Shown here piece after piece: positions 1 to 10,500 of a stretch of 59,544 nt of DNA. Made by a program: the position numbers and the translations under genes. Within the stretch, counting starts at the first letter, position 1. Each line of letters opens with the position of its first letter. The notes beneath the pieces are model-generated. The model searched no databases, had not been told where the DNA came from, and was given only the letters and a program-made list of their open reading frames with translations. The stretch comes from DATDEW01 sp046590205 (GTDB lineage Bacteria; Bacteroidota; Ignavibacteria; Palsa-1295). The stretch lies in contig JBKJTT010000008.1 in assembly GCA_046590205.1 (NCBI GenBank), positions 1 through 59,544 on the forward strand, written 5' to 3'.

Positions 1-647
1 CAGGTGAGACAGAATTCTTTAAGCTTCGACTGTATGTTTCTCGTGTCGGTCTTATTCCTGGCCCTGTTACAGAAGTCCTTGTTGAAGTAACTCTCGAAGA
101 GATTGCATTGCTATCAAAACCCAATATTCGTATTCTTGATATTGGCACTGGCTCCGGTGCGATAATAGTAGCATTAGCTTCTCGACTTCCACAGAGTGAA
201 TGTATAGGCATTGATATAAGTAACGATGCACTTGCTCTTGCCGAGCGAAACAAGGAGCGTCTCGGACTTACGAACGCCACATTCGTAAACAAAAATATCT
301 TTGATGATATTGATAATGGTGCGTTTGACGTGATCGTCTCGAACCCTCCGTACATTTCAACTGACGAAATGCGCCTGCTCGGCAAAGAAGTTATCGACTA
401 TGAACCACGCATTGCCTTGACCGATGAAGCTGACGGATTATCTTTCTATAAAGAAATTATAGCCAAAGCGACCGGGTCATTATTGAACGAAGGTGGAATT
501 TTGCTTTTTGAAGTTGGGTATGATGCCAGCTGCCATGTAGCAGCATTAATGAAGAACGCTGGGCTTCAGGATGTGAAACTGAGAAATGACCTTACGGGAA
601 TCGGTAGGGTGATTTGTGGAAGAAAAAATCTGAATTCAAAGATGTAA
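1..647 (+). CDS. prmC: Release factor glutamine methyltransferase PrmC (HemK), 5' truncated
   Basis: The reading frame is open from base 3, so the N-terminal part of the gene lies outside the window. PrmC N5-methylates the glutamine of the GGQ motif in peptide release factors using S-adenosylmethionine, in the cytoplasm. Visible motifs are GETEF just inside the window, the SAM-binding motif LDIGTGSGA, and the diagnostic NPPY motif (VSNPPYIS) that holds the substrate glutamine. The ending LTGIGRVICGRK also fits the family. One oddity: the usually strict LIPRPETE motif reads LIPGPVTE here (bases 51-74). A TTG at 108 is not the start, because conserved PrmC sequence continues upstream of it. dtd follows after 12 bp, so the two are probably cotranscribed. 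Confidence 0.9.
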   Translation, partial: GETEFFKLRLYVSRVGLIPGPVTEVLVEVTLEEIALLSKPNIRILDIGTGSGAIIVALASRLPQSECIGIDISNDALALAERNKERLGLTNATFVNKNIFDDIDNGAFDVIVSNPPYISTDEMRLLGKEVIDYEPRIALTDEADGLSFYKEIIAKATGSLLNEGGILLFEVGYDASCHVAALMKNAGLQDVKLRNDLTGIGRVICGRKNLNSKM

Positions 648-659
648 CAAACGTATCCG

Positions 660-1103
660 ATGCGACTTCTTATACAGCGAGTTTCGAGGGCAAAAGTGAC
701 CGTCTCGGGTGAGATCACCGGAGAAATTGGTCATGGCTTACTCATTTTTGTCGGAATTGGTCACAATGACGACATCGCCCGTGTCAAAGAAATGACAGAA
801 AAGGTCATAAAACTGCGGATTTTCGAAGATGAAGCAGGAAAAATGAACTTGGATGTAACTTTGAGGGGCGGAAGCGTTTTAGTAGTAAGCCAGTTCACAC
901 TTTATGGCGATGCTCGAAAGGGTAACCGCCCCAGTTTTATAGATGCGGCGCGACCCGAACAGGCAAAGGAGCTTTATGACAGATTTGTGTCATTGCTCCG
1001 TGAAAAAATGGGCACGGAGCGAGTCGCCCAAGGGCGGTTCGGAGCGATGATGGACGTCGAACTTGTTAATGACGGACCTGTAACCATTTGGCTGGAGTCG
1101 TAG
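660..1103 (+). CDS. dtd: D-aminoacyl-tRNA deacylase
   Basis: Cytoplasmic proofreading enzyme that hydrolyses D-aminoacyl-tRNAs (and Gly-tRNA-Ala), recycling tRNA and keeping D-residues out of protein. The 147-residue length matches the family. The start MRLLIQRVSRA, the catalytic-region motif SQFTLYGDARKGNRPSF and the C-terminal NDGPVTIWLES carrying the Gly-cisPro-type NDGPVT motif are all present, so the enzyme looks intact. It starts 12 bp after prmC, a translation-quality pairing. No promoter is visible between them. Confidence 0.95.
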   Translation: MRLLIQRVSRAKVTVSGEITGEIGHGLLIFVGIGHNDDIARVKEMTEKVIKLRIFEDEAGKMNLDVTLRGGSVLVVSQFTLYGDARKGNRPSFIDAARPEQAKELYDRFVSLLREKMGTERVAQGRFGAMMDVELVNDGPVTIWLES

Positions 1104-1148
1104 TTAAAAATAGACTGATTTTAACAACTTTTCATTCACACTAACACT

Positions 1149-3245
1149 ATGAAAAACATCTCCCGTATCATAGGCGGATTACTATTCGTCATGTTGCTTT
1201 GCACAGCAACCTCTTCCCGCGCCCAATACTGGCTTGATGACTGCGGCGGAACGGGGAAGATAGGTGGCGAAACTAATAGCGGCACGGAGTTTCTCCTGTG
1301 CTATATGCAAAACGAACTCCCGACATATGTTGATATTAATGCTACCTATCAGGATCTCTATCTTGCCGCGCTTGATGAAGTTGACCCAAATACCAATAAC
1401 GTCACTATCACCATAACCTGCAGAGCATTTCCACAATTTAATGAGGTCATTCAGCTCCCACGACGTGGCTCATTGACTTACCATATAGATAAGATTCTCA
1501 AGCAGTTCGTGCTCATCGAATCAAATGAGATCGTTGATGATAAAGTGATTAAGGTTGTCTCTTCGCACCCGATCGTCTGTTACGGAATGAATCATAAACT
1601 TTATTCTGCTGATGCATTCATTGCATATCCCAAGGGGAAGTCACAGACCGATTACATGGTGATGTCATACCAAAACTCTCAATTCACTCAGGATGGTGGT
1701 GGAAGACAAAGCGAGTTTTGTGTAGCTGCGTTTGAAGATAGCACTCTTGTAGAGATCATCCCGGCGTGTCAAACAAGAGGAGGCTCCCCGGCAGGACAAG
1801 TCCTTACCTTTACATTAGATGCAGGGCAATGTGTCCAGGTACAGGCGGGAGACCTTCCTCTGACCAATGATCTTACCGGTTCACGCGTCAACTCATTCGG
1901 GAAGTCCGTCGTAGTCTATGGCGGTCATATCCGTGCTGAGATTCCTGCAGGATTCAAGTATCCGTCATCAGAAAGTACCAGCCGCGATCATCTTTGTGAA
2001 GCAATTCCGCCAACGACCACATGGGGTACTAACTTCGTATGTAATTCTTTCAATAATTCAAATGTGACAGATGGGGATCTTGTGCGTGTTCTTGCTCGTA
2101 CGAATAATACAGTTGTAAAGGTCAACGGTGTTGCATGGGGAACGCCACTTGCTTCCGGAGAGTATCGTGATATGCTCATCAAAACACCGACAGCAATTGA
2201 GACCAGTGAATTTTCCCTTGTGGGCATGTATGCACATACGACGATGGTAAATAATGGCTTCGGCGACCCTTTCTTTGCTATCATTCCTCCTCTTAACCAG
2301 ACCTATGATGATTTTACTTTCTTCGTCAGTCAGGACGCGGTCTATACTGATAATTATGTACTGATCGTAACCGAGAAGAGTGGTATTGGTAAAATAGATA
2401 TTGACGGAGTACTCCTTCCTACTATTGCATTTCAGAGCGTACCAACTACCTTAGGTGGAAAGAGCTTTGCTGTTGCAACAGTGAACGTATTGCCCGGCTC
2501 ACATAGGATAAAAACAACAAATCAGACAGCCAACGGGATAACTATCCTTACTTATGGTTTTGGGAATGTCGATTCCTATGGATATACAGCGGGTTCGTTA
2601 CTTAAACCACTACAAGGCATTGTCGCTGACGACAATGTTTTCGCCGGAGTTGCACCGGGTGAAACACCGCGTTCGGAGATACGCTTCTTGAGTATTATGA
2701 ACCGGAAAGTGTGGCTTGATAGCGCAGTTGTGACGGAAATATCAAATCCTCGCTATAGCGTTCGTACAAAAAAGAGTCTGCCCTATGATATATCCTATTT
2801 AACCGGCGGACAAAAGATGGCAGTTGAGCTTGAAGTATTCCCGCCGACAAATGAAGTGCTCTATGGCACGATGCAAGTGCATCATCATACCACAGAGTGG
2901 CGGGGCATGCGTCCGGCTACAGTGCCGTTTGTTATCTACCCGCAGCATCAAGCGAGTGTAAACACCGATGAGTATAGCGACAGGTCTGTAACGGTCTATC
3001 CGAATCCTGTGGTTGGTGATAAAGGTTCAGTGACGCTTCGCGTTGACCGTTCGACAACAGCTGTGATACGTCTATTTGATGCAACCGGCAGAGAAGTGCT
3101 TTCATTACCTGCACGACAGATAAACTCTCGTGAAGAGACGCTGAACTTCTCGACACGCGGACTTACGAGCGGTAGTTACGTACTTGAGCTTTCGATGCCA
3201 GAGCTAAACCGCACCGAACGCAGACATATCATTATTCAGAAATAA
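1149..3245 (+). CDS. Exported IgGFc-binding-like surface protein with T9SS sorting domain (paralogue 1 of 3)
   Basis: 698 residues. Residues 1-25 form a signal peptide ending SSRAQ. The body carries the pattern I associate with the IgGFc-binding N-terminal domain of bacterial surface proteins (PF17517): CYGMNHKLYSADAF, then VAAFEDSTLVEI, NDLTGS, VVVYGGHIRAEIP, SRDHLCEAIPPTTTWG. The two genes downstream repeat the same motif order. The last ~85 residues are a type A T9SS C-terminal domain: YPNP at about 617, a LFDATGREVLSL strand, GLTSGSYVLEL, and a final RRHIIIQK. It should be secreted across the outer membrane by T9SS and anchored or released. Ligand unknown. A perfect hairpin plus T-tract follows the stop, so it probably forms its own transcription unit. 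Confidence 0.8.
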   Translation: MKNISRIIGGLLFVMLLCTATSSRAQYWLDDCGGTGKIGGETNSGTEFLLCYMQNELPTYVDINATYQDLYLAALDEVDPNTNNVTITITCRAFPQFNEVIQLPRRGSLTYHIDKILKQFVLIESNEIVDDKVIKVVSSHPIVCYGMNHKLYSADAFIAYPKGKSQTDYMVMSYQNSQFTQDGGGRQSEFCVAAFEDSTLVEIIPACQTRGGSPAGQVLTFTLDAGQCVQVQAGDLPLTNDLTGSRVNSFGKSVVVYGGHIRAEIPAGFKYPSSESTSRDHLCEAIPPTTTWGTNFVCNSFNNSNVTDGDLVRVLARTNNTVVKVNGVAWGTPLASGEYRDMLIKTPTAIETSEFSLVGMYAHTTMVNNGFGDPFFAIIPPLNQTYDDFTFFVSQDAVYTDNYVLIVTEKSGIGKIDIDGVLLPTIAFQSVPTTLGGKSFAVATVNVLPGSHRIKTTNQTANGITILTYGFGNVDSYGYTAGSLLKPLQGIVADDNVFAGVAPGETPRSEIRFLSIMNRKVWLDSAVVTEISNPRYSVRTKKSLPYDISYLTGGQKMAVELEVFPPTNEVLYGTMQVHHHTTEWRGMRPATVPFVIYPQHQASVNTDEYSDRSVTVYPNPVVGDKGSVTLRVDRSTTAVIRLFDATGREVLSLPARQINSREETLNFSTRGLTSGSYVLELSMPELNRTERRHIIIQK

Positions 3246-3256
3246 GTTTTTCCCCG

Positions 3257-3291
3257 CTGCATACTTTGTGTATGCAGTGCTTGTTTTTTTT
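3257..3291 (+). terminator. Intrinsic terminator after the first IgGFc-like gene
   Basis: Perfect 8-bp stem CTGCATAC / GTATGCAG (3257-3264 and 3270-3277) with loop TTTGT, followed after three bases by the T-rich run TTGTTTTTTTT (3281-3291). It begins 12 bp after the stop codon at 3245. Its position means the next gene cannot sensibly start at the GTG at 3268, which lies in the loop. Confidence 0.85.
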
Positions 3292-3315
3292 ACGCTCCCC
3301 GCATCAGTTATTGAT

Positions 3316-6300
3316 GTGAACAAAAAAAGATCTATAGAGTTGTTCTCAAGAGTACTCATGCAAGGGCTTGTAGTGTGCGTATGCCTACTGAATGCAGGTA
3401 GCATGTATGCACAAACTCGCGAGCCGCGCGCAACGATCAAGTCTGACAAGTTCAAACGTGTTGCAAAACCTTTCGAGGCAGGCAAGGCATCTGCACCTCT
3501 AATTACTTCAATACCAGCACCGCAAAACATACCGATCCAAACTCCGCAAGCTGTCCCGAAGCCAAAGTATAAAACATCAGGTAGAGAGTTCTATATAGCG
3601 TTTCTTTCGACCATCGGTAATGACCCGACCGGCAGCCCGTCACCGAAGACCGTCTATATTGTTGCGCGTTCGCATACCCGCGGAAAAATATCACACGTCG
3701 GAGGTAGTTGGAGCAGATCATTCGAGTGTAACCCGAAAGTAGCCACTCCAATCGTATTGCCTTCATGGGCTGCTATGGACCGTCTTGAGATGGAAGTGAA
3801 GATCCCCAGAATGTTCACCATCACAACTGATGATGACGTTGCTGTCTATGCAATGTCATTAAACTATTTATCAAGCGACGGGTATTTGGTACTACCCAAA
3901 GAAGCACTTGGGACGAATTATGTTGTTTCAAGTTTGCGTAATTCCCTGTGGTACTATCAAGGAAGTGTCTCGCCATGGAATGCAGGTGTGAATGTACCCC
4001 GCAGTGAGTTTGGTGTCGCCGCTACAGAGAACGGTACAGATGTAACCATTGAGCTAACGGCGGATTCATGGAGTGGGAAGTATAAAAAAGGGGTGCTTCA
4101 TACCTTCACGCTCAATCGCGGCGAGGTCATTCAGTTCTCTGCGCGTGATACAGGTGTGAAAGCGATGGTTGATTATTACGATCCTGTAAGTGATGCCTAC
4201 ATTCCGAGAATGTCATGGGTCGGGAAAGATGTCAATGCCGATTGTGATCTTACCGGCTCTATCGTTTCTGCGACGAAGCCGGTCCTTGTTCTCGCAGGGC
4301 ATGAACGTGCTTCCGCTCCGGATGACCTTGAATTCGCATGGAAGGATCATCCAGACGTTTCCCGCGATCATCTTATCGAGCAGATGCCGCCTGTTGATCT
4401 ATGGGGACAAGAGTTCATTGCTATAGGCGCAAAACGCGATGACAGAAATAACCGTCCGCCCGGCGGCGATATTATCCGAGTTATCTCGCGTTTTCCCAAT
4501 ACGGTTGTCTATAATAACGATGTATTCCTTGACTCGCTCGGGCAAGGTGAGTATGCACAGTTCATGTCGGGCGATGTATCGCATATCGAGTCAACACAGC
4601 CGGTACTTGTTACAAAATATCTTTTGACGTGTGATAATAATAGTTGGGATTCGCTCTATCTCGGTGACCCAGACATGACGGTCGTCCCGCCCATCGAGAA
4701 CATGAGCACGTTCTACTCGATCCCCACTATCCCTGTTGCGAACTTTACATCTCATTTTATTACTATCATAGTTGATACTGCCGCTATAGATAAAACAACG
4801 TTGAACTCCGTTCTTATTGATAAACGGACGCTCAAAATTATTCCGAACACACGTTTTAGCTATGGCAGATACCAGACATTCGCAGGTGAGCAGCGATTAG
4901 AAAGTCCGTTACCAGCTTACGCCGAAACGTACGGGTATGGAATGCATGATTCGTACTCGCTATCAGGCGGCGGAGACTTCCAGTATTTGCGCGAACTTGC
5001 GGCAAGAGACCTTGACTTTGGTACACTGCTTATCGGCTCAAAAAAAGATTCTCTGACGACAGTATATGTAGATGTACCGTCATCCCCGCTTGCTGATACG
5101 CTTGAGGTGTTCCGTTACTCATGGGATATTGGTGATACGACTGCATTCGCAGTCCTTGATACAGTAACAACACCTATCCGCATAGCGCCCGGCGCAAGCA
5201 TCCCCGTTCGTTTCCGATTCACTCCGCCACGGCTCGGTAAATACACAGCTCGCCTGCGCGTATGGTCAAGCAATTATCATGATGTGTATATCAATGTGCA
5301 GGGTATTGCAGCGGATAGGAATCTTGATGTATTCCCATCTGAAATATATTTCCCAAAGATCAGAGTTGGCAGAATTGACACGGGGTACTTTGATCTGATC
5401 TCGCAAGGTTCGTTGCCAGTCCATCTTGACGAAGACGAATGGCAGCCATATCTTGACTCCAGTGGCTTTACAATACCGGAATATACTGGCTTGATTGATA
5501 TTGGACCCGGTGTCAGAAATGTTGACTCCATATATTTTCGTCCACTCACCAGAGGATATTTCTTTGATACAATATATTTTTATAATGATGGAATTGATGT
5601 CCCAACACTCCGTGTGGGAGGCAGAGGGATTGCTCCGGAAGTCAAAACTTACGATACAAATTTTGGAACAATCCGGTTTAATACTAGCTCTACGGAGTAC
5701 ATAATACCGATAGAAAACATTGGTGATGATACAACATCGGTTGTATCTATAGAATTTGTTGAGGGTGATGTTAATGACTTTGAATTACTATCATCATCGG
5801 TCCCAAGCCCATTATCCCCAATACTCTTGGATACACTTGGTGCTCCTAATACATCAAACGTTCTTTTTTATAGGGCAAAGTTTTTTCCGAAGTACCCTGC
5901 CACTCTCGATACAAACGGAAGAAGGTTGGTAGTAGTGAAAGTGGTTACTTCAGATCAAGTCTATTTTGATACATTGCGAGGTCGGGGTGTAGAGCCATGG
6001 TTGACATCTACTCCTGATACGTTAGATTTTGGCATTATAGATGACCCACTACCTACAGAGCCTCTCACGAGACAAAAAAAGTTTGATCTAAAAAATATAG
6101 GCACAATGGATGGCTTAGTTCAGCGGCTTAACGTCGTAGAGGGAGTTAGCTATTCGGTTATCAATCAATCATCCTACGATAACAATATTTACTCTCCAAG
6201 TGAAAATGACAGTGTCAATGCAGAGTTCACGATCACAAAGCAGGGTGTATTTATTGATAGTATAATTATAACGCAAGACTCTCGTACAAGACCGAAAGTA

Positions 6301-7458
6301 ATCTTGAAGGCAACTGTCCAAGCAAAAGCAAAAACACCAAAGGATACAATAAATCTTGGAGAGATCAGTGATTGTAACCCGATTGATACAACAATATTTA
6401 TTTCAAATGGCACTGTAGTTGGAGTAAGGATTGACAGTCTTTACTTTATCGGCGATACGTCGGGTTTTCAATGGTTAGATAGGAATAATACATTACTCCC
6501 AATACAAATGTTTGCAGGTACAAGCTACCCGATACGCGTTCGATACTCGTTTCCTCAAGACTTTCTCAATGGTTCGCAGACAGCATTTCTTGTCATCAAG
6601 CAACCGCTCGGCGGAGAAGCGATTGGGTTTAGGTATGATACGGTTACGTTTACTATTACTCGTAAGATAGACTTGCTTTCGCTTGCTTCGCAAGCACCGC
6701 CGTATAAGCCGAATGCACTTGATGATCCGTTCAGGATACCTGTGTATCTCAAAGGTGATAGAGGCGGGAAGGGACAGCTTGATAATATTACTATAAAGAT
6801 AAACTTTGGCAACGACCTTGTGGCTCCTATCGGTATTGATCGCTCCGGTTCGCTGACAGAAAAAACTTCAACCAATGTTATACCCACACAGCCAACACCA
6901 GTTTGGGATGAAGCGACACATACATATACAGTAAAAGGTGTAGGGTTAAACCTCTCGACGAATCTTGCAAAGAACACGCTGCTTTTTACCGTACTCGCTC
7001 AGGCATACTTAACAAAAGACACAGAGACGACGATCATACAAGAGCTGCAGTACGATGCTGACCCTGCGTGTGCGTTCCGCGTTACGCGTGATTCACTTCG
7101 TATCGTCTATGCAGATGAGTGTGGTGATAATACGATACGGGGTGTGATACTTACGAACTCACCACGGCTAATTGTCTCGTCGCCACAACCCGACCCTGTT
7201 TCGCTTTCGGGTAGCTCATCGGTTCAGGTTCGCTACTTTGCGCCACGAAGTGTGTTCTTGAGTTGGAAGTTGGTTGATATGAACGGCAGTACGGTTGCAT
7301 CTTCCGCTGAATCTCCTATCTCTGCCGGAAACGGACAGGTGACTATAGGCAAGAACGAGCTCTCAAATTCAGGCAGTTACTTCCTCGAGTTAACAGCCCG
7401 TGACAGCCAAACAGGTGCCGTAGGCAAAACAACAACGAAATTTGTCGTTGTAAAATAA
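3316..7458 (+). CDS. Large exported IgGFc-binding-like protein with repeated Ig-like (ASH/HYDIN-type) domains (paralogue 2 of 3)
   Basis: I choose GTG 3316, giving ~1380 residues with an N-terminus MNKKRSIELF and a hydrophobic segment ending AGSMYAQ, a good signal peptide. ATG 3358 is the alternative. GTG 3268 lies inside the upstream terminator. After the signal peptide the IgGFc-like domain starts at GREFYIAFLS and shows VYAMSLNYLSSDGYLVLP, DLTGS, VLVLAGHERASAP and SRDHLIEQMPPVDLWG. From about residue 560 there are at least five repeats of the FG(T/K)I-type beta-sandwich seen in ASH/HYDIN or choice-of-anchor domains (LDFGTLLIG, NFGTIRFN, LDFGIIDD, INLGEISD). The C-terminus is a degenerate T9SS domain: SPQPDP replaces YPNP, but SGSYFLEL and the final KFVVVK remain. 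Likely long surface stalk protein; partner unknown. Confidence 0.75.
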   Translation: MNKKRSIELFSRVLMQGLVVCVCLLNAGSMYAQTREPRATIKSDKFKRVAKPFEAGKASAPLITSIPAPQNIPIQTPQAVPKPKYKTSGREFYIAFLSTIGNDPTGSPSPKTVYIVARSHTRGKISHVGGSWSRSFECNPKVATPIVLPSWAAMDRLEMEVKIPRMFTITTDDDVAVYAMSLNYLSSDGYLVLPKEALGTNYVVSSLRNSLWYYQGSVSPWNAGVNVPRSEFGVAATENGTDVTIELTADSWSGKYKKGVLHTFTLNRGEVIQFSARDTGVKAMVDYYDPVSDAYIPRMSWVGKDVNADCDLTGSIVSATKPVLVLAGHERASAPDDLEFAWKDHPDVSRDHLIEQMPPVDLWGQEFIAIGAKRDDRNNRPPGGDIIRVISRFPNTVVYNNDVFLDSLGQGEYAQFMSGDVSHIESTQPVLVTKYLLTCDNNSWDSLYLGDPDMTVVPPIENMSTFYSIPTIPVANFTSHFITIIVDTAAIDKTTLNSVLIDKRTLKIIPNTRFSYGRYQTFAGEQRLESPLPAYAETYGYGMHDSYSLSGGGDFQYLRELAARDLDFGTLLIGSKKDSLTTVYVDVPSSPLADTLEVFRYSWDIGDTTAFAVLDTVTTPIRIAPGASIPVRFRFTPPRLGKYTARLRVWSSNYHDVYINVQGIAADRNLDVFPSEIYFPKIRVGRIDTGYFDLISQGSLPVHLDEDEWQPYLDSSGFTIPEYTGLIDIGPGVRNVDSIYFRPLTRGYFFDTIYFYNDGIDVPTLRVGGRGIAPEVKTYDTNFGTIRFNTSSTEYIIPIENIGDDTTSVVSIEFVEGDVNDFELLSSSVPSPLSPILLDTLGAPNTSNVLFYRAKFFPKYPATLDTNGRRLVVVKVVTSDQVYFDTLRGRGVEPWLTSTPDTLDFGIIDDPLPTEPLTRQKKFDLKNIGTMDGLVQRLNVVEGVSYSVINQSSYDNNIYSPSENDSVNAEFTITKQGVFIDSIIITQDSRTRPKVILKATVQAKAKTPKDTINLGEISDCNPIDTTIFISNGTVVGVRIDSLYFIGDTSGFQWLDRNNTLLPIQMFAGTSYPIRVRYSFPQDFLNGSQTAFLVIKQPLGGEAIGFRYDTVTFTITRKIDLLSLASQAPPYKPNALDDPFRIPVYLKGDRGGKGQLDNITIKINFGNDLVAPIGIDRSGSLTEKTSTNVIPTQPTPVWDEATHTYTVKGVGLNLSTNLAKNTLLFTVLAQAYLTKDTETTIIQELQYDADPACAFRVTRDSLRIVYADECGDNTIRGVILTNSPRLIVSSPQPDPVSLSGSSSVQVRYFAPRSVFLSWKLVDMNGSTVASSAESPISAGNGQVTIGKNELSNSGSYFLELTARDSQTGAVGKTTTKFVVVK

Positions 7459-7552
7459 TTACTCTATTTTTTTGATACGTTTCCTGTTCTCGCGTGTCTT
7501 TTATATATGGAAAATATGACAATTTTGTGACAAAAATGTGGCATCGGAGTTG

Positions 7553-7560
7553 TAACTTTG
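7553..7560 (+). promoter_or_regulatory. Possible -7 element (TAACTTTG) before IgGFc-like gene 3
   Basis: TAACTTTG matches the Bacteroidota -7 consensus TAnnTTTG and ends 35 nt before the ATG at 7596. A TTTG at 7524-7527 lies 25 bp upstream, a few bases longer than the usual 19-21 bp spacing, so the -33 half is weak. The 137-bp gap holds no clear terminator for the previous gene, only a TATTTTTTT run at 7475. Confidence 0.45.
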
Positions 7561-7595
7561 TACCGCTTCAGATGTTTCTTTAATAGAGCATTCAC

Positions 7596-10500
7596 ATGAA
7601 CTACAGACTCACGAACTACGCCCTCGTTCTTCTGATCGCGTTCCTCCTTGGGGCAGGTATCACTGCGAACTCCCACGCGCAGAAAAAGGATAACCTCGGC
7701 AAAGAATTTTATGTGGCGTTTGGTCCAAATCAAGGATCGGGTACGGAAAGTCAAAATGTCTTTGCTCTCTATATCACGGGTCCTATTATTGCTACAGGTT
7801 ATGTCGAGGTTCCGGCATTAAGCTTTCGACAGGATTTTGTTACTTCTCCCGGACAAATTACTACAATCACTCTTCCGAATGGCGCTAACTTTGGAGATCC
7901 AACGGTTGAGATCACTAACCCCGAGGTAGTGATTAAAGATATGAGCGTTCATATTGTTGCCGATACAGAAGTTGCTGTGTATGGGATGAGTCATAAGCAG
8001 TTTTCAAGCGATGCATTTATGGCATTGCCGACCGATGTGCTTGGTACTGAATACAGAACGATGTGCTATCAAACATCAATTTCAGATGTTGGATATCTTC
8101 CAGGACAATTTTGGGTTGTTGCGACCTATGACTCAACAAATGTGACTATCACCCCGAACGCAAGCACATCGTTGGGCAGTCCTTCGGGAGTGTCAAAATC
8201 TTTACTATTGAATAAAGGTGATGTATACCTGATTCAAGGTGATGCAAACGATGCGAATAATGATCTTACAGGTTCACTTATTGAATCTGATCTCCCGCTT
8301 GCAGTTTTTAGTGGCCATGAAAGGGCAGGAATACCAAACGGTTTCAACAATGTACATAGTACTCGTCCAAGCCGTGACCACTTGGTTGAACAGCTTCCAC
8401 CTGTAAGCGCATGGGGTGACTCGGCGTTAGTGATACCGTACTTTTCATCGGATAATCCTGATGTTGTACGCATAGTATCTGCTGAAGACAACAATACAAT
8501 AACCGTCAATGGAGCAGTTGTAGGTACGTTCAGCGCAGGTCAGTTTTATCAGATTCCACAACTTACAACTCCAACCTCAATTAGTGCTACCAACCCAATA
8601 CTTGTTGGACAGTACATGCACACAAGTAAGTATGGTACACCCAACCAAAATTTTCCAAATGATCCCGAGCCATACGGTGACCCTGCGTTAGCACTTTGTT
8701 ACCCTGTCGAACAGTTCACGACCGGATACACATTTATCCTTATTGAGAACAGTACTGCTTTTAAAGGAAATTTTGTAAATGTTGTTGTCGATCAAACCGG
8801 CGTTGCAGGTATGATATTAGATGGAAATCCTGTCAACCCTACGGATTTCAAACCCATTCCCGGTTCATCATTTGTCTATGCACAGCTAACGCTCGACCAA
8901 GGCACACACAACATTTCAGGACCCAAACCTTTTGGTATCACGGTCTATGCACTTGGGAATGTAGATAGCTATGCATATACAGGCGGGACACTACTCAAAA
9001 CGATCACCCCATTCAAGACTGACGATATCGTAATAGATTTCAATGACCGTCCACTCAATCAAAGAGATTGGTCAGGGGAGTGGGACTCTGTTGTGTCATT
9101 GCAAAATATCTCATCTGATCCGCTTACGATTTTCAACTTCCAGCTTCGAGTTGGTGATATTACAAATTTCTCGGTTGAAAAGCCTACGCCCCCGCATAAT
9201 ATCCCGGCGTTCGTCACTGATTCGATGACGCTTCGTTTTAGCCCTAACTTTGTGCCAAATGTACGTCGTCACACGACCATTAATGCCAAGACAGAACACC
9301 TTCGCGCATACGTTGTTGATGTCTATGGCAGAGGTGTTGTCGGGTTGCCGATGTCTTATGCGGATTCTAATATTAAGACAAAGATAGATACGATCTATTT
9401 TGGTATTCATGGTGAGAATTCACCGCCGATTGACAAATTCTTCTATCTTGGGAATACGGGCACTGCTCCGTTGAATGTCCATGATATAAAAATTAGCGGA
9501 CCGGATGCGAAAGATTTTTCTGTGCTTGGCTCGGAGGATATAAGCACAAATCCTCTTAGTGTACCATATAAGATAGGGATAAGCCCAGAGAAGCCCGTAC
9601 GTGTGAATGTACGCTTTACGCCAGGTAACCCTCGTGCACCGCGACTTGCATTCTTAGATATTAATGATAGTGATAAAGTTGATCGTCGGGTTGTACTTAT
9701 TGCTATCGTTGATTCAGTAACCGTTGCAACAGTTACACCTGTCGTATTTGACTCACTCTATATTTGTGACCTACAAGATAAAGTTATTACGATAACGAAC
9801 GCTAATATATTCTCTGTGACATTGCAGCGAATTGATATGGTCGGTGCTCCTGAATTTATTGTTCTTGATGCGCTTCCTATCGTTATTGGACCTAATAGTT
9901 CGCGCATGGTGCGTATTCGCTTCGCGCCAAATTCACCGGGTGTATTCTCTGCGTCGCTTACCGCATATTTCGATTTGCCAACAAATTCGACGCAAACGCT
10001 TTCGCTTACTGCAGTAGGTAAAGAACCTATTCCGTTCTTCTGGGCGCCGAGGAATATTCATATTCTTGCTGAAGAGGAAGTGCTCTATCCTATTTATGCA
10101 AAAGTTGATCTTGCGCGTATGGTTTCGAAGTCATACACGATAGATATTAACTATGACCCGACACATTTGGTGGACCTTGATGTTGTTCAGGATAATACAC
10201 TATCACTCTTCGGATACTTTATGATAGATGGCTTTGACCCTGGGGCACGTAAATATATTTTCGAAACAGCCGATGGAAGTATAATGCGAGGCGGGGGTGA
10301 AGACGAAATTCGTCCGCTTATTTACATCAAGTTTAGGTCGATCTTGGGCGAAGAAAACCGCTTGACGATCTCTGATGCAGTTGATATTAACTACACTGTT
10401 ACCTTCAACGGTAGTCCGCTGCCGGTCTATTGCCAAGCACAGTCAGCGTTGCCCGGGCGCATCACAATAGATTCTTCTTGTGCTGATGTACATATTGTCA

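Noticed and set aside
7524..7560. Full TTTG / TAnnTTTG promoter before the third IgGFc-like gene
   Set aside because: The spacing is 25 bp, longer than the usual 19-21, so only the -7 element is reported.
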